Shown in pieces: positions 34,204 to 43,235 of a stretch of DNA of 64,000 nucleotides. The stretch is from Bacteriovorax sp. PP10 (lineage in GTDB: Bacteria > Bdellovibrionota > Bacteriovoracia > Bacteriovoracales > Bacteriovoracaceae), in NCBI RefSeq assembly GCF_035013165.1, contig NZ_JAYGJQ010000001.1:310001-374000 (forward strand), read 5' to 3'. Position 1 is the first letter of the stretch, and each line of letters opens with the position of its first letter. Both the position numbers and the translations under genes were made by a program. The notes under the pieces were generated by a model, which was given only the letters and a program-made list of their open reading frames with translations, did not search any database and was not told the DNA's origin.

Positions 34204-35727
34204 TTATAAATCTAAACCAATAATCGACTTAATATCATCCGCTTCATCACCTAAAACTTCTAAACATGCCATCTGATAAACACAAGCATCAATAGTTGTA
34301 AGTGCGGCCGGGTGATAATTTCCAGAATTTTTCACTCCACCAAATGGAAGTTTCGCTGAAGCTCCAACCGTTGAGCGGTTAAAGTTAACTAATCCAGAAT
34401 CAATTTCTTCAACACACATTTTGAAAATAGCAGGGTCTTTTGTGAAAACCGCAGCAGCTAATCCGTATTCAGTAGCATTAGCAATCGTAATAGCTTCTTC
34501 AATCGTGTCGTATGGAATAAACGTTACGTTTGGCCCAAAGATTTCTGAGTGAAGGAACATACTGTCGTTATTCCATCTATCAGCAAGGTGAATTGATGGA
34601 CTTACGTAGTGACCTTTTTTCGTTTTATCTAACTGCTTTCCGCGCATGATTTCTTGAATCCCTTCGCGTTTTGCCATTCCCATAAATAGTAAATATGAAT
34701 CAACGGCACTTTGATCCACAAGTGGCCCCATGAAAGGCTCACGAGTAAATTCAACCGGGTGATCAATAATAATTTTTTTCGCCATATCGTGGAAGCGTTC
34801 GATAAAAGAAGTCTGAATACTTCTATGAATCGCTACGATCGACGTTGATGTACATCTTTGTCCTGAACTTAAGAAACATGATTTTAAAAGTTCCTGAAGA
34901 GCGTGGTCAAGGTTGGCGTCACTGTGAAGGATCGTTGTATTTTTTCCACCAAGTTCAAGAGAAACTTGTTTCCCAAGATCGTGGTGAGTGACTTCAAGGA
35001 TTTTCTTTCCAACTTCTTTCGAACCAGTAAAGAAGACACCTTTGATTGCTTTTTCTTTTGTTAAACGACGAGCAACTTCTCCATCACCTTGAATCATGTT
35101 AATTACACCAGCAGGGAATCCCGCAGCGTGGAAACATTCGATTAAAAGCTGAGCAGAGTAACAAGTCTTTTCACTTGGCTTGAAGATAATCGAGTTACCT
35201 GCAACTAGTGAACTTAAAATTTGTCCGTTTGCCAGGTGGCATGGAAAGTTAAATGGCCCAATGATTAAGCTAGGTCCAAGTGGCTTATAAATAATATGGC
35301 CATTCGTCTTTGGAAGGATCCCATCGATTTGTTTATTGGCAATTCTTGGAAGTGAGTCTTCAATTGTTACATTCACTTTAGAAACAACAGAAGCTGCTTC
35401 AGTTTTAGAATCCCAAAGAGGTTTTCCTGTTTCATAAGCAATCGCCAGAGCGATTTCTTCTTGTCTCTTTTTTACTTCAGCTTGGTAAGCTTTAAGGTAA
35501 TTGTTTCTTTCCTCTTGAGAAAGTTTTCTCCACGTCTTGAAGCCAGCAACCGCTGATTCAACAACACGATCTACATCGCGGTAATCAACAGGAGCTTCCC
35601 AAAGAGCAAGCGTTGTATCAGCAGGACAAAAACGCTTAACGATATTTTCTACCGCTAAAGGTCCAGTTGTAGCTGGAAGGTTGAAAGCATTATTGTAATA
35701 GTTTCCAAGAATCTTATATTTTGTCAT
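34204..35727 (-). CDS. astD: N-succinylglutamate 5-semialdehyde dehydrogenase
   Basis: 507 residues of the aldehyde dehydrogenase superfamily: PFNFPCHLANGQILSSLVAGN, FTGSKEVGKKI, ELGGKN and the catalytic Cys in SSGQRCTST. The N-terminal and C-terminal patterns, and linkage to astA and an astC-like aminotransferase, identify AstD, the fourth enzyme of the arginine succinyltransferase pathway. It lies 7 bases after astA. It is longer than the usual about 490 residues. Confidence 0.9.
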   Translation of the reverse strand: MTKYKILGNYYNNAFNLPATTGPLAVENIVKRFCPADTTLALWEAPVDYRDVDRVVESAVAGFKTWRKLSQEERNNYLKAYQAEVKKRQEEIALAIAYETGKPLWDSKTEAASVVSKVNVTIEDSLPRIANKQIDGILPKTNGHIIYKPLGPSLIIGPFNFPCHLANGQILSSLVAGNSIIFKPSEKTCYSAQLLIECFHAAGFPAGVINMIQGDGEVARRLTKEKAIKGVFFTGSKEVGKKILEVTHHDLGKQVSLELGGKNTTILHSDANLDHALQELLKSCFLSSGQRCTSTSIVAIHRSIQTSFIERFHDMAKKIIIDHPVEFTREPFMGPLVDQSAVDSYLLFMGMAKREGIQEIMRGKQLDKTKKGHYVSPSIHLADRWNNDSMFLHSEIFGPNVTFIPYDTIEEAITIANATEYGLAAAVFTKDPAIFKMCVEEIDSGLVNFNRSTVGASAKLPFGGVKNSGNYHPAALTTIDACVYQMACLEVLGDEADDIKSIIGLDL

Positions 35728-35734
35728 ATTTCAC

Positions 35735-36766
35735 CTATAGGTAAGTTGCGAAAGTTTTAAAATCTTCTGTTAACCCTAGTTCTTTTGCTTCTTCCGGATC
35801 GATAATAAATTTCGCCGGATTTCCTTTATTTAAATTTCCAGAAATAAGCGCAGCTCTAAATTCTCCTTGTTCAGTCGGAAGACTTGCAAGGATAGAGTCC
35901 TGATCACTTTTAATAATTGAATCACGAATAAGAATTTCAACTTCAAACATGTCCTTAACAGGAGTGATGTCTTTAAGTTTTGCTCTGTAGTGAGGTCCAC
36001 CATCGAATGGATCAACTTCATTTGTATACTTGAAGCCGATACTTTCCAACATTCTCTTAACAGGAGCAGTCTCTTCACCAACTTTACCAATCGCATTTCT
36101 TGCTTCGATTGGAAGCAGAGTCATGTAAATAGTGTCCGATGGGAAAAGGCTTAAAATAAATTCTTTATTGCTACGAGAGAGCATGTCTGCTTCATGGTAC
36201 TCAAGATTTAAAAAACGTCTTCCGATCGCTTCCCATAAAGGAGCGTGGCCTTCGTTATCAAATGGAGGCATTAGTTCAGAGTGGATAGTATCTTTGAAAA
36301 ATTCCGGGTGCATTCCCATATATAAGAAACGAACAAAAGAAAGTTGTTTACCAAGTTTCTTTTCACTCTTTCTGCATTCCGGATCAAGGATAAGACCCCC
36401 GATTTCAGATGGGCCGTTAGTATCAAGTCCCAGCTTCAATGTACCGTGGATAAATCCAGTGTTCAGAGAAGCTGAAAATTTATTTTCTTGAGAAACTGAA
36501 AAGAAGTAATGAGGCTCATTTTCTGTTCCATGCTGAGCATGGATCATTGATGTTCCGACAATTCTTCCTGCTTTTGTATCTTCAAGCACGAAAAGGTAAT
36601 AGTTTTCCCAAAGCTTCTTAGAAGGTTTAGTGAAAGCTTTAATCGAGCTTTCAATTTTAGATTTAAGGATCTCTTTATCAGGCGGAAGATTGATAAAAAG
36701 CATCAGCTGACTTAAATCATAAAGATCATCAAGGTCATTTAAGCTTGCAGATCTAAGAATAAACAT
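35735..36766 (-). CDS. astA: Arginine N-succinyltransferase
   Basis: 343 residues. It begins MFILRSASLNDLDDLYDLS, with GTSMIHAQHG, SEIGGLILDPECRKS, ELMPPFDNEGHAPLWEAIGRRF and FDGGPHYRAKL in order, all AstA family signatures (a GNAT-like fold with His catalysis). It transfers succinyl from succinyl-CoA to arginine or ornithine, starting the AST pathway. It sits between astC- and astD-type genes. Confidence 0.95.
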   Translation of the reverse strand: MFILRSASLNDLDDLYDLSQLMLFINLPPDKEILKSKIESSIKAFTKPSKKLWENYYLFVLEDTKAGRIVGTSMIHAQHGTENEPHYFFSVSQENKFSASLNTGFIHGTLKLGLDTNGPSEIGGLILDPECRKSEKKLGKQLSFVRFLYMGMHPEFFKDTIHSELMPPFDNEGHAPLWEAIGRRFLNLEYHEADMLSRSNKEFILSLFPSDTIYMTLLPIEARNAIGKVGEETAPVKRMLESIGFKYTNEVDPFDGGPHYRAKLKDITPVKDMFEVEILIRDSIIKSDQDSILASLPTEQGEFRAALISGNLNKGNPAKFIIDPEEAKELGLTEDFKTFATYL

Positions 36767-36774
36767 AAAACATC

Positions 36775-38142
36775 CTAATTAATTGTCTCGAGAATAGTTT
36801 TTTCTACAATAGAAAAAATATGATCAATATGTTCGTCTAATAATGCCAATGGAAGAAGGAAGCGCACACGTGTTGGCTCTTTTCCGGCAGAAAACGAAAT
36901 GATCCCATTTTCGAAAAGTTTTTTCATAAATTTATTTGTTATTTCAAGCGCGCCATCACCAACTTCAAAAGATAACATCGTACCGATTCCACCGTAGTAT
37001 GGGATTTTCCCTTTACAGCTTCCTTCAGCGAGCATTTTGAACTTAGCTTTGAACTTGTTTTCCAGGTCTTTAATACGACCTTTTTCACCGTAGAAGTTTC
37101 CTTCTGTAAGATATCTAACAGTCGCTTTACCAGCGTTTAATGAAGCGATTGATCCGTTGAAAGTACCAGCGATAAGACCAGCTTTTGGATTTAATTCTTC
37201 TGTGTAGAATGTTCCAGCAGCTTGAAGAACTTTACCGATTGTCACGATATCAACGTATTCATCAAGCTCAAACATTTGGTAAGCAAACATTTCAGTTGTA
37301 CGTGTGAAAGATTGAACTTCATCAATCCAGATATAGATTCCGTGCTTTTTAGACCACTCACAAATTGCTTTGTAGTATTCTTTTGTTCCAAAAATAAATC
37401 CAGCTTCACCTTGGATAAGCTCGATTGAAAGACCACAGTAAACGTTACCGTTTGTTTCAATTAGTTTATCAAGAGCATCGATTGTTTCTTTAATCGCGTT
37501 TTCTGGATTCTTAGCATTGTAGTGAGGAACGTGGTCAACCTGAACAGATTTAGGCATTCCTTCTCTGTAAGCTGGGTTGTAAGTCACGTCTTGCATAGCT
37601 ACTGATCTACCAGCGAATGATTTTTGGAAAGCAATCAGACGGTAGTTAGGAGCTTTTTTCTGCCAAAGAATTTTTAGTGCCGTATCGTTTGAGAATGATC
37701 CTGAACATGAAAACCAAAAATGCTTTAAGCGAGATTTTTTAACAGAGTCCAGAAGAACTTTACTTAGCTCATACGGCTCTTGGTAAGAAAGAAGGTTTCC
37801 ACACATCATTGTGTCTGATGTCGCAGCTTCTAAGTTTGCCTTAATATAAATCGGGTGAGAGTGGCCAAGAAGGTTCACACCAATACCATTGATTAGATCT
37901 AATTTTACTGAACCATCGATTAGTTCAACGAAAGGCCCGTGTCCACGACCTGAGGCCATGAAGGGATAAAAGAATCCACGTCCTTTAAGAGTTTCATATT
38001 CTTTTAACTTTTGAGTGATTAGTTCTTTTTTATCTTCATCAGCAGGCTTAATTTTATCAAATTTCTGCTGTTCTAATAAAATAGCTGTGAAAAGCTTATT
38101 AAAATGCTCGTTAATATCGGTTGATTGAACTCCAATAGCCAT
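36775..38142 (-). CDS. Class III aminotransferase, probable succinylornithine transaminase
   Basis: 455 residues. PLP-fold motifs: GHSHPIYIKANLE near 94-106, WFSCSGSFSNDTALK, IELIQGEAGFIFG, WIDEVQSFTRTTEMFA and the probable PLP lysine in TIGKVLQ (usually TxxKxxG). Position upstream of astA-astD suggests the AstC step, N2-succinylornithine to succinylglutamate semialdehyde. The sequence is divergent from E. coli AstC (about 406 residues) and is closer in style to the lysine/ornithine aminotransferase branch, so the substrate is inferred from context. Confidence 0.78.
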   Translation of the reverse strand: MAIGVQSTDINEHFNKLFTAILLEQQKFDKIKPADEDKKELITQKLKEYETLKGRGFFYPFMASGRGHGPFVELIDGSVKLDLINGIGVNLLGHSHPIYIKANLEAATSDTMMCGNLLSYQEPYELSKVLLDSVKKSRLKHFWFSCSGSFSNDTALKILWQKKAPNYRLIAFQKSFAGRSVAMQDVTYNPAYREGMPKSVQVDHVPHYNAKNPENAIKETIDALDKLIETNGNVYCGLSIELIQGEAGFIFGTKEYYKAICEWSKKHGIYIWIDEVQSFTRTTEMFAYQMFELDEYVDIVTIGKVLQAAGTFYTEELNPKAGLIAGTFNGSIASLNAGKATVRYLTEGNFYGEKGRIKDLENKFKAKFKMLAEGSCKGKIPYYGGIGTMLSFEVGDGALEITNKFMKKLFENGIISFSAGKEPTRVRFLLPLALLDEHIDHIFSIVEKTILETIN

Positions 38143-38233
38143 TTGTCCATTTCCTTTTGATTGTTAAAATTTTTGCTCGAAAAGAATACTTTTTCTCTCT
38201 TGCAAACTCTAGGGCCCATGAGATAATTAAATT

Positions 38234-38971
38234 ATGAAAAATAGTAGCACAACCCCCAAGACAATGCCATCTGCTGTGATTGAAAGAAAGCCACTTTCTG
38301 AGAGTGGTAAATCAGTTACAGAAACCCCTTCAAAATCATCTTTTGATGAGCTGTATTTAAAGAAAGATTATAAGGGCGCAGCACAGTATCTACTCGATAA
38401 TAAAAAACAATTTGAGTCGGGTATTTTCCACTATAATTTGGGAACCGTTTATTCAAAAATGGGAGACCAGGCCACTGCAAGATTTCATTTAGAAAAGGCC
38501 ATTCAAGATGGCTATATTAATAGTTCTTCTATCAATAATTTAGCTTTCGTAAAATCTCAGTTACAAGTTGATGACCTAAGCACTTCAACCAGCTTACCTG
38601 ACCAAATTATCAGTACAGCGACGGCCATTCCTATGTCCGGATATTTTTCAATCGCACTATTTTTGGTTTTAGTATTCACGTTAATGATTAGATTTAAAAA
38701 AATTCAAAAGAAGTGGGTGATGGTTGTCGTTTTTCTACTTGCACTAACTCCAGTTCTCTTCTCAAACTTCTATGTAAAAAACATTAACTACGCAGTCACT
38801 CTAAAAGAAATTCCTCTTTACGAAGGCCCTTCAAAGATCTTCGCAGAAAAAGGTAAAGTGCGCGCAGGTTCCAAAGTTGTTTTAGGACAATTTAAGGACG
38901 GATGGTTTTACATCGAATTCCCAATCTCGCTTTCGGGATGGATTAACAAAGATCAATTAGGCCTATATTAG
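38234..38971 (+). CDS. BatE-like TPR/SH3 membrane protein
   Basis: 245 residues. A Ser/Thr-rich N-terminus, TPR-like repeats (about 38-105, FHYNLGTVYSKMGDQATARFHLEKAI in pieces), two TM helices (about 135-152 and 160-178) and a C-terminal bacterial SH3 domain (about 190-243, LYEGPSKIF and GWFYIEFPISLSGWINKDQL). This TPR-TM-SH3 order is that of BatE in the Bacteroides aerotolerance group, although no batA-D genes lie here. Followed after 16 bases by the cNMP-domain gene. Confidence 0.72.
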   Translation: MKNSSTTPKTMPSAVIERKPLSESGKSVTETPSKSSFDELYLKKDYKGAAQYLLDNKKQFESGIFHYNLGTVYSKMGDQATARFHLEKAIQDGYINSSSINNLAFVKSQLQVDDLSTSTSLPDQIISTATAIPMSGYFSIALFLVLVFTLMIRFKKIQKKWVMVVVFLLALTPVLFSNFYVKNINYAVTLKEIPLYEGPSKIFAEKGKVRAGSKVVLGQFKDGWFYIEFPISLSGWINKDQLGLY

Positions 38972-38987
38972 TTCCTCTGGAGATAAC

Positions 38988-39626
38988 ATGAGTTCATCGT
39001 ACGAAAAAGAGATCAAAGAATCTGGGATCAAAGAAAACACTCTCTCTAAGAGAATTGATTTCGGTATGATGAAATACTTATGGATGGCCAATCCATTAAG
39101 CAAAGTCAGAAGAGACTCAATCCCAAGATTTTTAAGAAACGTAGAGCTTCTAAAAAACTTTTCTGATAACGAACTTCGTATCCTTGCTAAATTTATGCAC
39201 AGTCGTAAGTTTCATGAAAGTGATGTTGTTTTTCGTGAGGGAGAAGTTGGAATTGGATTCTATTTCATTTTCTCAGGCCTTATTGAATTAAGTAAAACGG
39301 ATTACGGAAACGAAGTTGGTGAAGAAAAATTTCTTATCTTAGATGAGTTCAGCTACTTCGGTGAGATGGCACTTCTACAAGAAGGAAACCCAAGATCAGC
39401 AACGGCCATTGCTAAAACTCCATGCGAGTTAATTGGGATTTTTAAACCCGATCTTGAGCATTTAATTGAAAACCACCCGGTGATTGCTGCCAAACTTATT
39501 CAATCTATTTCATTAGCACTTGCTGATCGCCTTTATTACTTAACTGAAGAGGCGAGTAAACTAAGCCGTCGTCTAAGAAAACTTGAAAGACAAATGGCCG
39601 AAAAACAACAAGCAGAGACTAAATGA
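38988..39626 (+). CDS. Cyclic-nucleotide-binding domain protein
   Basis: 212 residues. The CNB domain (about 50-175) runs from LLKNFSDNELRILAKFM to YFGEMALLQEGNPRSATAIA, which holds the phosphate-binding cassette with Glu and Arg in place. No DNA-binding or enzyme domain is attached; the C-terminus is a basic coiled helix. It probably binds cAMP, cGMP or c-di-GMP and regulates a partner. The next gene, a permease, overlaps its stop by 4 bases. Confidence 0.9.
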   Translation: MSSSYEKEIKESGIKENTLSKRIDFGMMKYLWMANPLSKVRRDSIPRFLRNVELLKNFSDNELRILAKFMHSRKFHESDVVFREGEVGIGFYFIFSGLIELSKTDYGNEVGEEKFLILDEFSYFGEMALLQEGNPRSATAIAKTPCELIGIFKPDLEHLIENHPVIAAKLIQSISLALADRLYYLTEEASKLSRRLRKLERQMAEKQQAETK

Positions 39627-40675
39627 TTCTAAGCAATCGAAAGAATATTGTAAAAATACAGCTGGCATTTTTCGCTGTCGTTATAGTGCTTTTCTGTGCA
39701 TTAGTTTTAACTTTGCCAAGAATTTCTATTCCACTTTCTTTGGCCTATATTTTATCTTTGGCACTTAATCCAATTGTTAATTGGCTTATGAAATTCAAGC
39801 TGAATAAAACACAAGCTACGATTGTTGTATTCATTGCCTTGGTTGTTTTTGTCGGGATTCCACTTGTAAAAGTTATCCCTGTTTTATCAATGCAGACTCA
39901 GGATATTCAATACACAATCCCAAAAGTTGAAGAGTACGTTATTCATCAATACGCAGTGGTGACAAATTTCATCAAAGCTAAAACGGGCCATGAAGTGGCC
40001 GATGGTTACATCTTCCAGACTCTGGCCCAACTTGAAAGCTGGGCAAGTGAATTCGTTGTTAAGCTTCCAAATTATCTAGCAACCCTTCTAGAATGGATTT
40101 TCCTGGTTCCATTCTTTACTTTTTTTATGATTAGAGACGGAGACACTTTCAAAAAAACTTTTTTAAGTTTTACTCCAAACACAATCTTTGAACGATTCTA
40201 TTACGTCATGCACGTCTTCAATCGTCAGTTAGGGGATTACTTCTTCGCAAAATTTGTTGAAGCCATCATCGTTGGTGGAATTATCACCATCGGATTGTTG
40301 ATAATGGGAGTTAATAACGCTGCCATTTTAGGATTCTTAGCAGGACTTACCAACATCGTGCCTTATGTCGGGCCAATCTTAGGTCTGATTCCAGCAATCT
40401 TTTCAATGATGTTAGACCCAACAATGGCTTCATCTACAATGGGGGCCGTTTTAATTCTTTACGCTGTTGCCAACGCGGTAGATGCTTTTTTTGTTTTTCC
40501 ATTCTTGGTTTCAAAAATCGTCAATCTTCACCCAGTGATCGTCGCTATCAGTGTTATCGTGGGCTCACATTATGCAGGAATCACGGGGATGGTAGTATCT
40601 ATTCCGGTAGTTGCCGCGATCAAACTTATTATTACAGAAATTTACAATGAAATTTACACTGAGCGCTCCAGATGA
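39623..40675 (+). CDS. AI-2E family transporter (PerM-like)
   Basis: 350 residues with about eight hydrophobic helices. The family block PYVGPILGLIPAIFSM follows AAILGFLAGLTNIV, and FFTFFMIRDG is present mid-protein. Members export autoinducer-2 or sodium/protons, or act as general exporters; the substrate cannot be told. Its overlap with the CNB gene suggests that a nucleotide sensor may control the transporter. Confidence 0.9.
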   Translation: MILSNRKNIVKIQLAFFAVVIVLFCALVLTLPRISIPLSLAYILSLALNPIVNWLMKFKLNKTQATIVVFIALVVFVGIPLVKVIPVLSMQTQDIQYTIPKVEEYVIHQYAVVTNFIKAKTGHEVADGYIFQTLAQLESWASEFVVKLPNYLATLLEWIFLVPFFTFFMIRDGDTFKKTFLSFTPNTIFERFYYVMHVFNRQLGDYFFAKFVEAIIVGGIITIGLLIMGVNNAAILGFLAGLTNIVPYVGPILGLIPAIFSMMLDPTMASSTMGAVLILYAVANAVDAFFVFPFLVSKIVNLHPVIVAISVIVGSHYAGITGMVVSIPVVAAIKLIITEIYNEIYTERSR

Positions 40676-40714
40676 TAGGATTTTGCTAAACAAAACCCTG
40701 CTTGGAGCTCTCAA

Positions 40715-41368
40715 TTGAAGTTTGTGAAATTAATACTTTTGGCCCTAACTCTTCTTGTTGTTTCATGTGCGACAAAAAGGCCTGAAGGGCAAACTGAAGC
40801 TGAAGTTCTTTTTAAAGAAGCAAAAGATTTGGTAGCAAAATCTCGCTACATTCAGGCAACTGAAAAACTAAACGCTATTCGTTCACAGTATCCATACAGC
40901 TTTTACGCAACTGGCGCAGAGCTTATGCAGGCAGATATTTTATTTTCTCAAGAAAACTACGCTGAATCAGCAGCAGCTTATATTCTCTTCCGCGACTTCC
41001 ACCCAAAATATGAACAATTGGGTTACGTGGTTTTCAGAATTTCAGAATCGTTTTTCCGCCAATTGCCAGCAACATTCGATCGCGATCTATCTGCAGGTGT
41101 TGAGGCCATTAAATACTATAATGAACTTCTTCTTACTTACTCAAATACAGAATACGTAAAAGACGCTCAATCTCGCATCACAATGATTGAAGACATGATG
41201 GAGAAAAAAGAAATCTACATTGCGGATTTCTACTTCAAAACAAAAGACTTCTTTGCAGCGAAAGCTCGTTACCAGGACATCTTGGCTACATTGAAAAATG
41301 AGCAAGAACGCCCACGTATCATGGCAAGAATCGAAGAAGCTGATAAAAAACTAACTGCAACGAACTAG
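40715..41368 (+). CDS. bamD: BamD-like outer-membrane assembly lipoprotein
   Basis: 217 residues from TTG 40715 behind GGAG. Lipobox VVSC (Cys about 16), then TPR-like repeats: AEVLFKEAKDLVAKSRYIQA, FYATGAELMQADI, AIKYYNELLLTYSNTEYVKDAQ and IYIADFYFKTKDFFAAKARYQDIL, each given in part. The last two blocks are the BamD/YfiO hallmark. It should anchor in the outer membrane and support BamA in beta-barrel insertion. Slightly shorter than E. coli BamD. Confidence 0.87.
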   Translation: MKFVKLILLALTLLVVSCATKRPEGQTEAEVLFKEAKDLVAKSRYIQATEKLNAIRSQYPYSFYATGAELMQADILFSQENYAESAAAYILFRDFHPKYEQLGYVVFRISESFFRQLPATFDRDLSAGVEAIKYYNELLLTYSNTEYVKDAQSRITMIEDMMEKKEIYIADFYFKTKDFFAAKARYQDILATLKNEQERPRIMARIEEADKKLTATN

Positions 41369-41380
41369 GACCGAGGTTAT

Positions 41381-42112
41381 ATGTACGCTTCAAACAACGA
41401 ACAATTACTGAAAACTGCTCGCGAATGTTTTGATAAACAAGAATACAAAAAAGCTCAGGTCGTGCTTAACGAAATCATCGAGTCAGATGACCGTAATGTA
41501 GACGCACTTTTTTTACTCGCTAACATTTTTCACATCAACGGTGAAATCGGGAAGGCGATTAAGGCATTCACAAAAGTATTAAACCTAAATCCAGAACACA
41601 CTGATGCAGCTATCAGCTTATCAGTTCTTTACAACGACATTGGACAATACGAAGACGCGAAAAAAGTTTTCGATACAGCTAATGAGCGTGTGAAAGGAAA
41701 AAATAAAGGCTCTGGCCTGATGGAAGACAAGCACATCAACAAAAAGTTTGCTTCTAAACACTACGAAATCGCCGATCTTTACCTGTCATATAACCGCTAC
41801 GATGAAGCTCTTTTCGAGTTCAATAAAGTAATTGGTTTAGACCCGGAAAATCTTGAAGCAAGAATCAAAATCGCCAAAGTTTACGCGAAAAAAGGATTCA
41901 TTGCGAAGGCGATTGAAGAGCTAAGAAATTTAAAGAATGAAGAGCCTAACTACGCGCCAGCTAGAATCGCACTAGGAGTTATCCATTACGGGAATGGGAA
42001 CGTTTTAGAAGCACAAGCAGAGTGGGAGAAGGTACTAATGAAAGACCCATTCCACGCCGAAGCCAGCATGTATATGAACCTGTCGAAGACTGCGACAGAG
42101 ACACGCATTTAA
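41381..42112 (+). CDS. TPR-repeat protein
   Basis: 243 residues, almost entirely tetratricopeptide repeats (for example AIKAFTKVLNLNPEHTDAA and ALFEFNKVIGLDPENLEA), with a charged insert KGKNKGSGLMEDKH near 105-120. No signal peptide, so cytoplasmic. It starts 12 bases after bamD, in the same operon. It may be a scaffold; no partner is known. The gene ends in a bidirectional terminator. Confidence 0.88.
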   Translation: MYASNNEQLLKTARECFDKQEYKKAQVVLNEIIESDDRNVDALFLLANIFHINGEIGKAIKAFTKVLNLNPEHTDAAISLSVLYNDIGQYEDAKKVFDTANERVKGKNKGSGLMEDKHINKKFASKHYEIADLYLSYNRYDEALFEFNKVIGLDPENLEARIKIAKVYAKKGFIAKAIEELRNLKNEEPNYAPARIALGVIHYGNGNVLEAQAEWEKVLMKDPFHAEASMYMNLSKTATETRI

Positions 42113-42139
42113 TCAAAATATTTTAAAAATTTAGACCAA

Positions 42140-42167
42140 AAAAAAGCCTTCTTACGAAGGCTTTTTT
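42140..42167. terminator. Bidirectional Rho-independent terminator
   Basis: GCCTTC (42146-42151) pairs with GAAGGC (42156-42161), flanked by an A run and a T run. It lies between the convergent TPR gene and fliW. Confidence 0.85.
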
Positions 42168-42189
42168 ATTTTAAGAATTTGAATTGAGA

Positions 42190-42771
42190 TTAGTTAGCTT
42201 CTGGTGAATTGTTCTTCGTTGTAGTTGAAGCAACACCTGGAGTTTGAACTACTGTTGGACCTGCATTTTCTCTTGAAGTAGCAGCAACGTTTGTTCTCTT
42301 AGAGTCATCAGAAACATTGTTAGAATAGTTAACAATATATTTCTTAAGATCCATATACATTTTGAAGCGCACTTCAAGTTTTGAATCTTGAAGAACAATT
42401 TGTCTCGCCATTTTCGTCTTGTTATTGATGATGATTGGCGCTTTTAAGTTCGCTGACATCTCAGTAACGTTCTGAGGAATAGTAAGCACCGTGTACACGC
42501 TTGCGTTTTGTAAATTCTCTAGAGCTAAACTGTTAAGTTCAACTGGAAGAAGTTTTACCATGTAGTTTGGTTGGAAAATTTTTGGTTCAATAATTGGGAA
42601 TGCAGTACCTGCATCGTCAGTTGATTGTAACCAAAGAATTAACGTTTGATCACCTGGATCAACGATGAAGAATTTTTTTAGGTTTTCAAAACCAAGTAAA
42701 CCTTCTGTAAACTCGATAATGTCTTTTTTGTCGACTTCTAGTTCGCCAAATCTAGTAGTTGTGATTTTCAC
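42190..42771 (-). CDS. fliW: Flagellar assembly factor FliW
   Basis: 193 residues from GTG 42771, which has GGAGG at 42781-42785; the frame continues upstream without a better site. The start VKITTTRFGELEVDKKDIIEF and then FTEGLLGFENLKKFFIVDP are the FliW signature. FliW binds CsrA and flagellin and so frees or blocks flagellin translation. The C-terminal 60 residues are a Ser/Thr/Asn-rich extension beyond the usual about 130-150 residues. Follows csrA in the same operon. Confidence 0.93.
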   Translation of the reverse strand: MKITTTRFGELEVDKKDIIEFTEGLLGFENLKKFFIVDPGDQTLILWLQSTDDAGTAFPIIEPKIFQPNYMVKLLPVELNSLALENLQNASVYTVLTIPQNVTEMSANLKAPIIINNKTKMARQIVLQDSKLEVRFKMYMDLKKYIVNYSNNVSDDSKRTNVAATSRENAGPTVVQTPGVASTTTKNNSPEAN

Positions 42772-42862
42772 TATTAAAGCCTCCGCTTTTTGCACTAAGT
42801 CGTATACCCGACCCTTATACAAAGATTTTAGCAGCCGTAGGGGCAAAAGTGCAAGTGGGAAA

Positions 42863-43093
42863 TTACTTCTTATTCAACTCATTGGCTAAATCAGCAATTG
42901 AGCTTAAATCGGCTTGGGACGCCTCGGTATTTTGATCTTGAATGGCCTTGTAGACCTCTTCTCTGTGAATTTTTGTTTCTGGTGGCGCTTTGATACCAAG
43001 GCGAACTTGTTTGCCTTTAATCTGCACAACAACGATCTTAATGTGATCGTCAATCGCGATGCTTTCGCCTAGCTTCCTTGTCAACACGAGCAT
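42863..43093 (-). CDS. csrA: Carbon storage regulator CsrA
   Basis: 76 residues. MLVLTRKLGESIAI at the N-terminus and VRLGIKAPPETKIHREEVY are the conserved RNA-binding strands and Arg44 region of CsrA. It represses translation by covering ribosome sites. The C-terminal tail (about 50-76) is longer than in E. coli. With FliW directly downstream it forms the known CsrA-FliW flagellin control switch. A hairpin sits in its 5' leader. Confidence 0.96.
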   Translation of the reverse strand: MLVLTRKLGESIAIDDHIKIVVVQIKGKQVRLGIKAPPETKIHREEVYKAIQDQNTEASQADLSSIADLANELNKK

Positions 43094-43115
43094 AAATACA
43101 ACCTCAGCCTAACTG

Positions 43116-43141
43116 GACCGAAAAACTTTCCTGTTTCGGTC
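43116..43141 (-). promoter_or_regulatory. Hairpin in csrA 5' leader with GGA in loop
   Basis: On the minus strand GACCGAAA pairs with TTTCGGTC (8 base pairs) around the ten-base loop CAGGAAAGTT. A GGA exposed in a hairpin loop is the core of CsrA sites, so this may mediate autoregulation. Confidence 0.45.
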
Positions 43142-43235
43142 TCTGCAATGCTTCATATATTACTAGCATAATTAAAATGCAAGTAAAAACTAATTTATTT
43201 ACGGATGTGACTCGCGGCTTATGGAGTGTGGAAAA

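Noticed and set aside
36132-36491. Open frame of 119 codons opposite astA
   Set aside because: Lies fully inside a clear astA gene, with no ribosome site or family pattern.
38175-38215. TGGG..TTTGCA on the minus strand before the aminotransferase gene as a sigma-54 promoter
   Set aside because: GG to GC distance is one base too long, and this spacing is strict for sigma-54.
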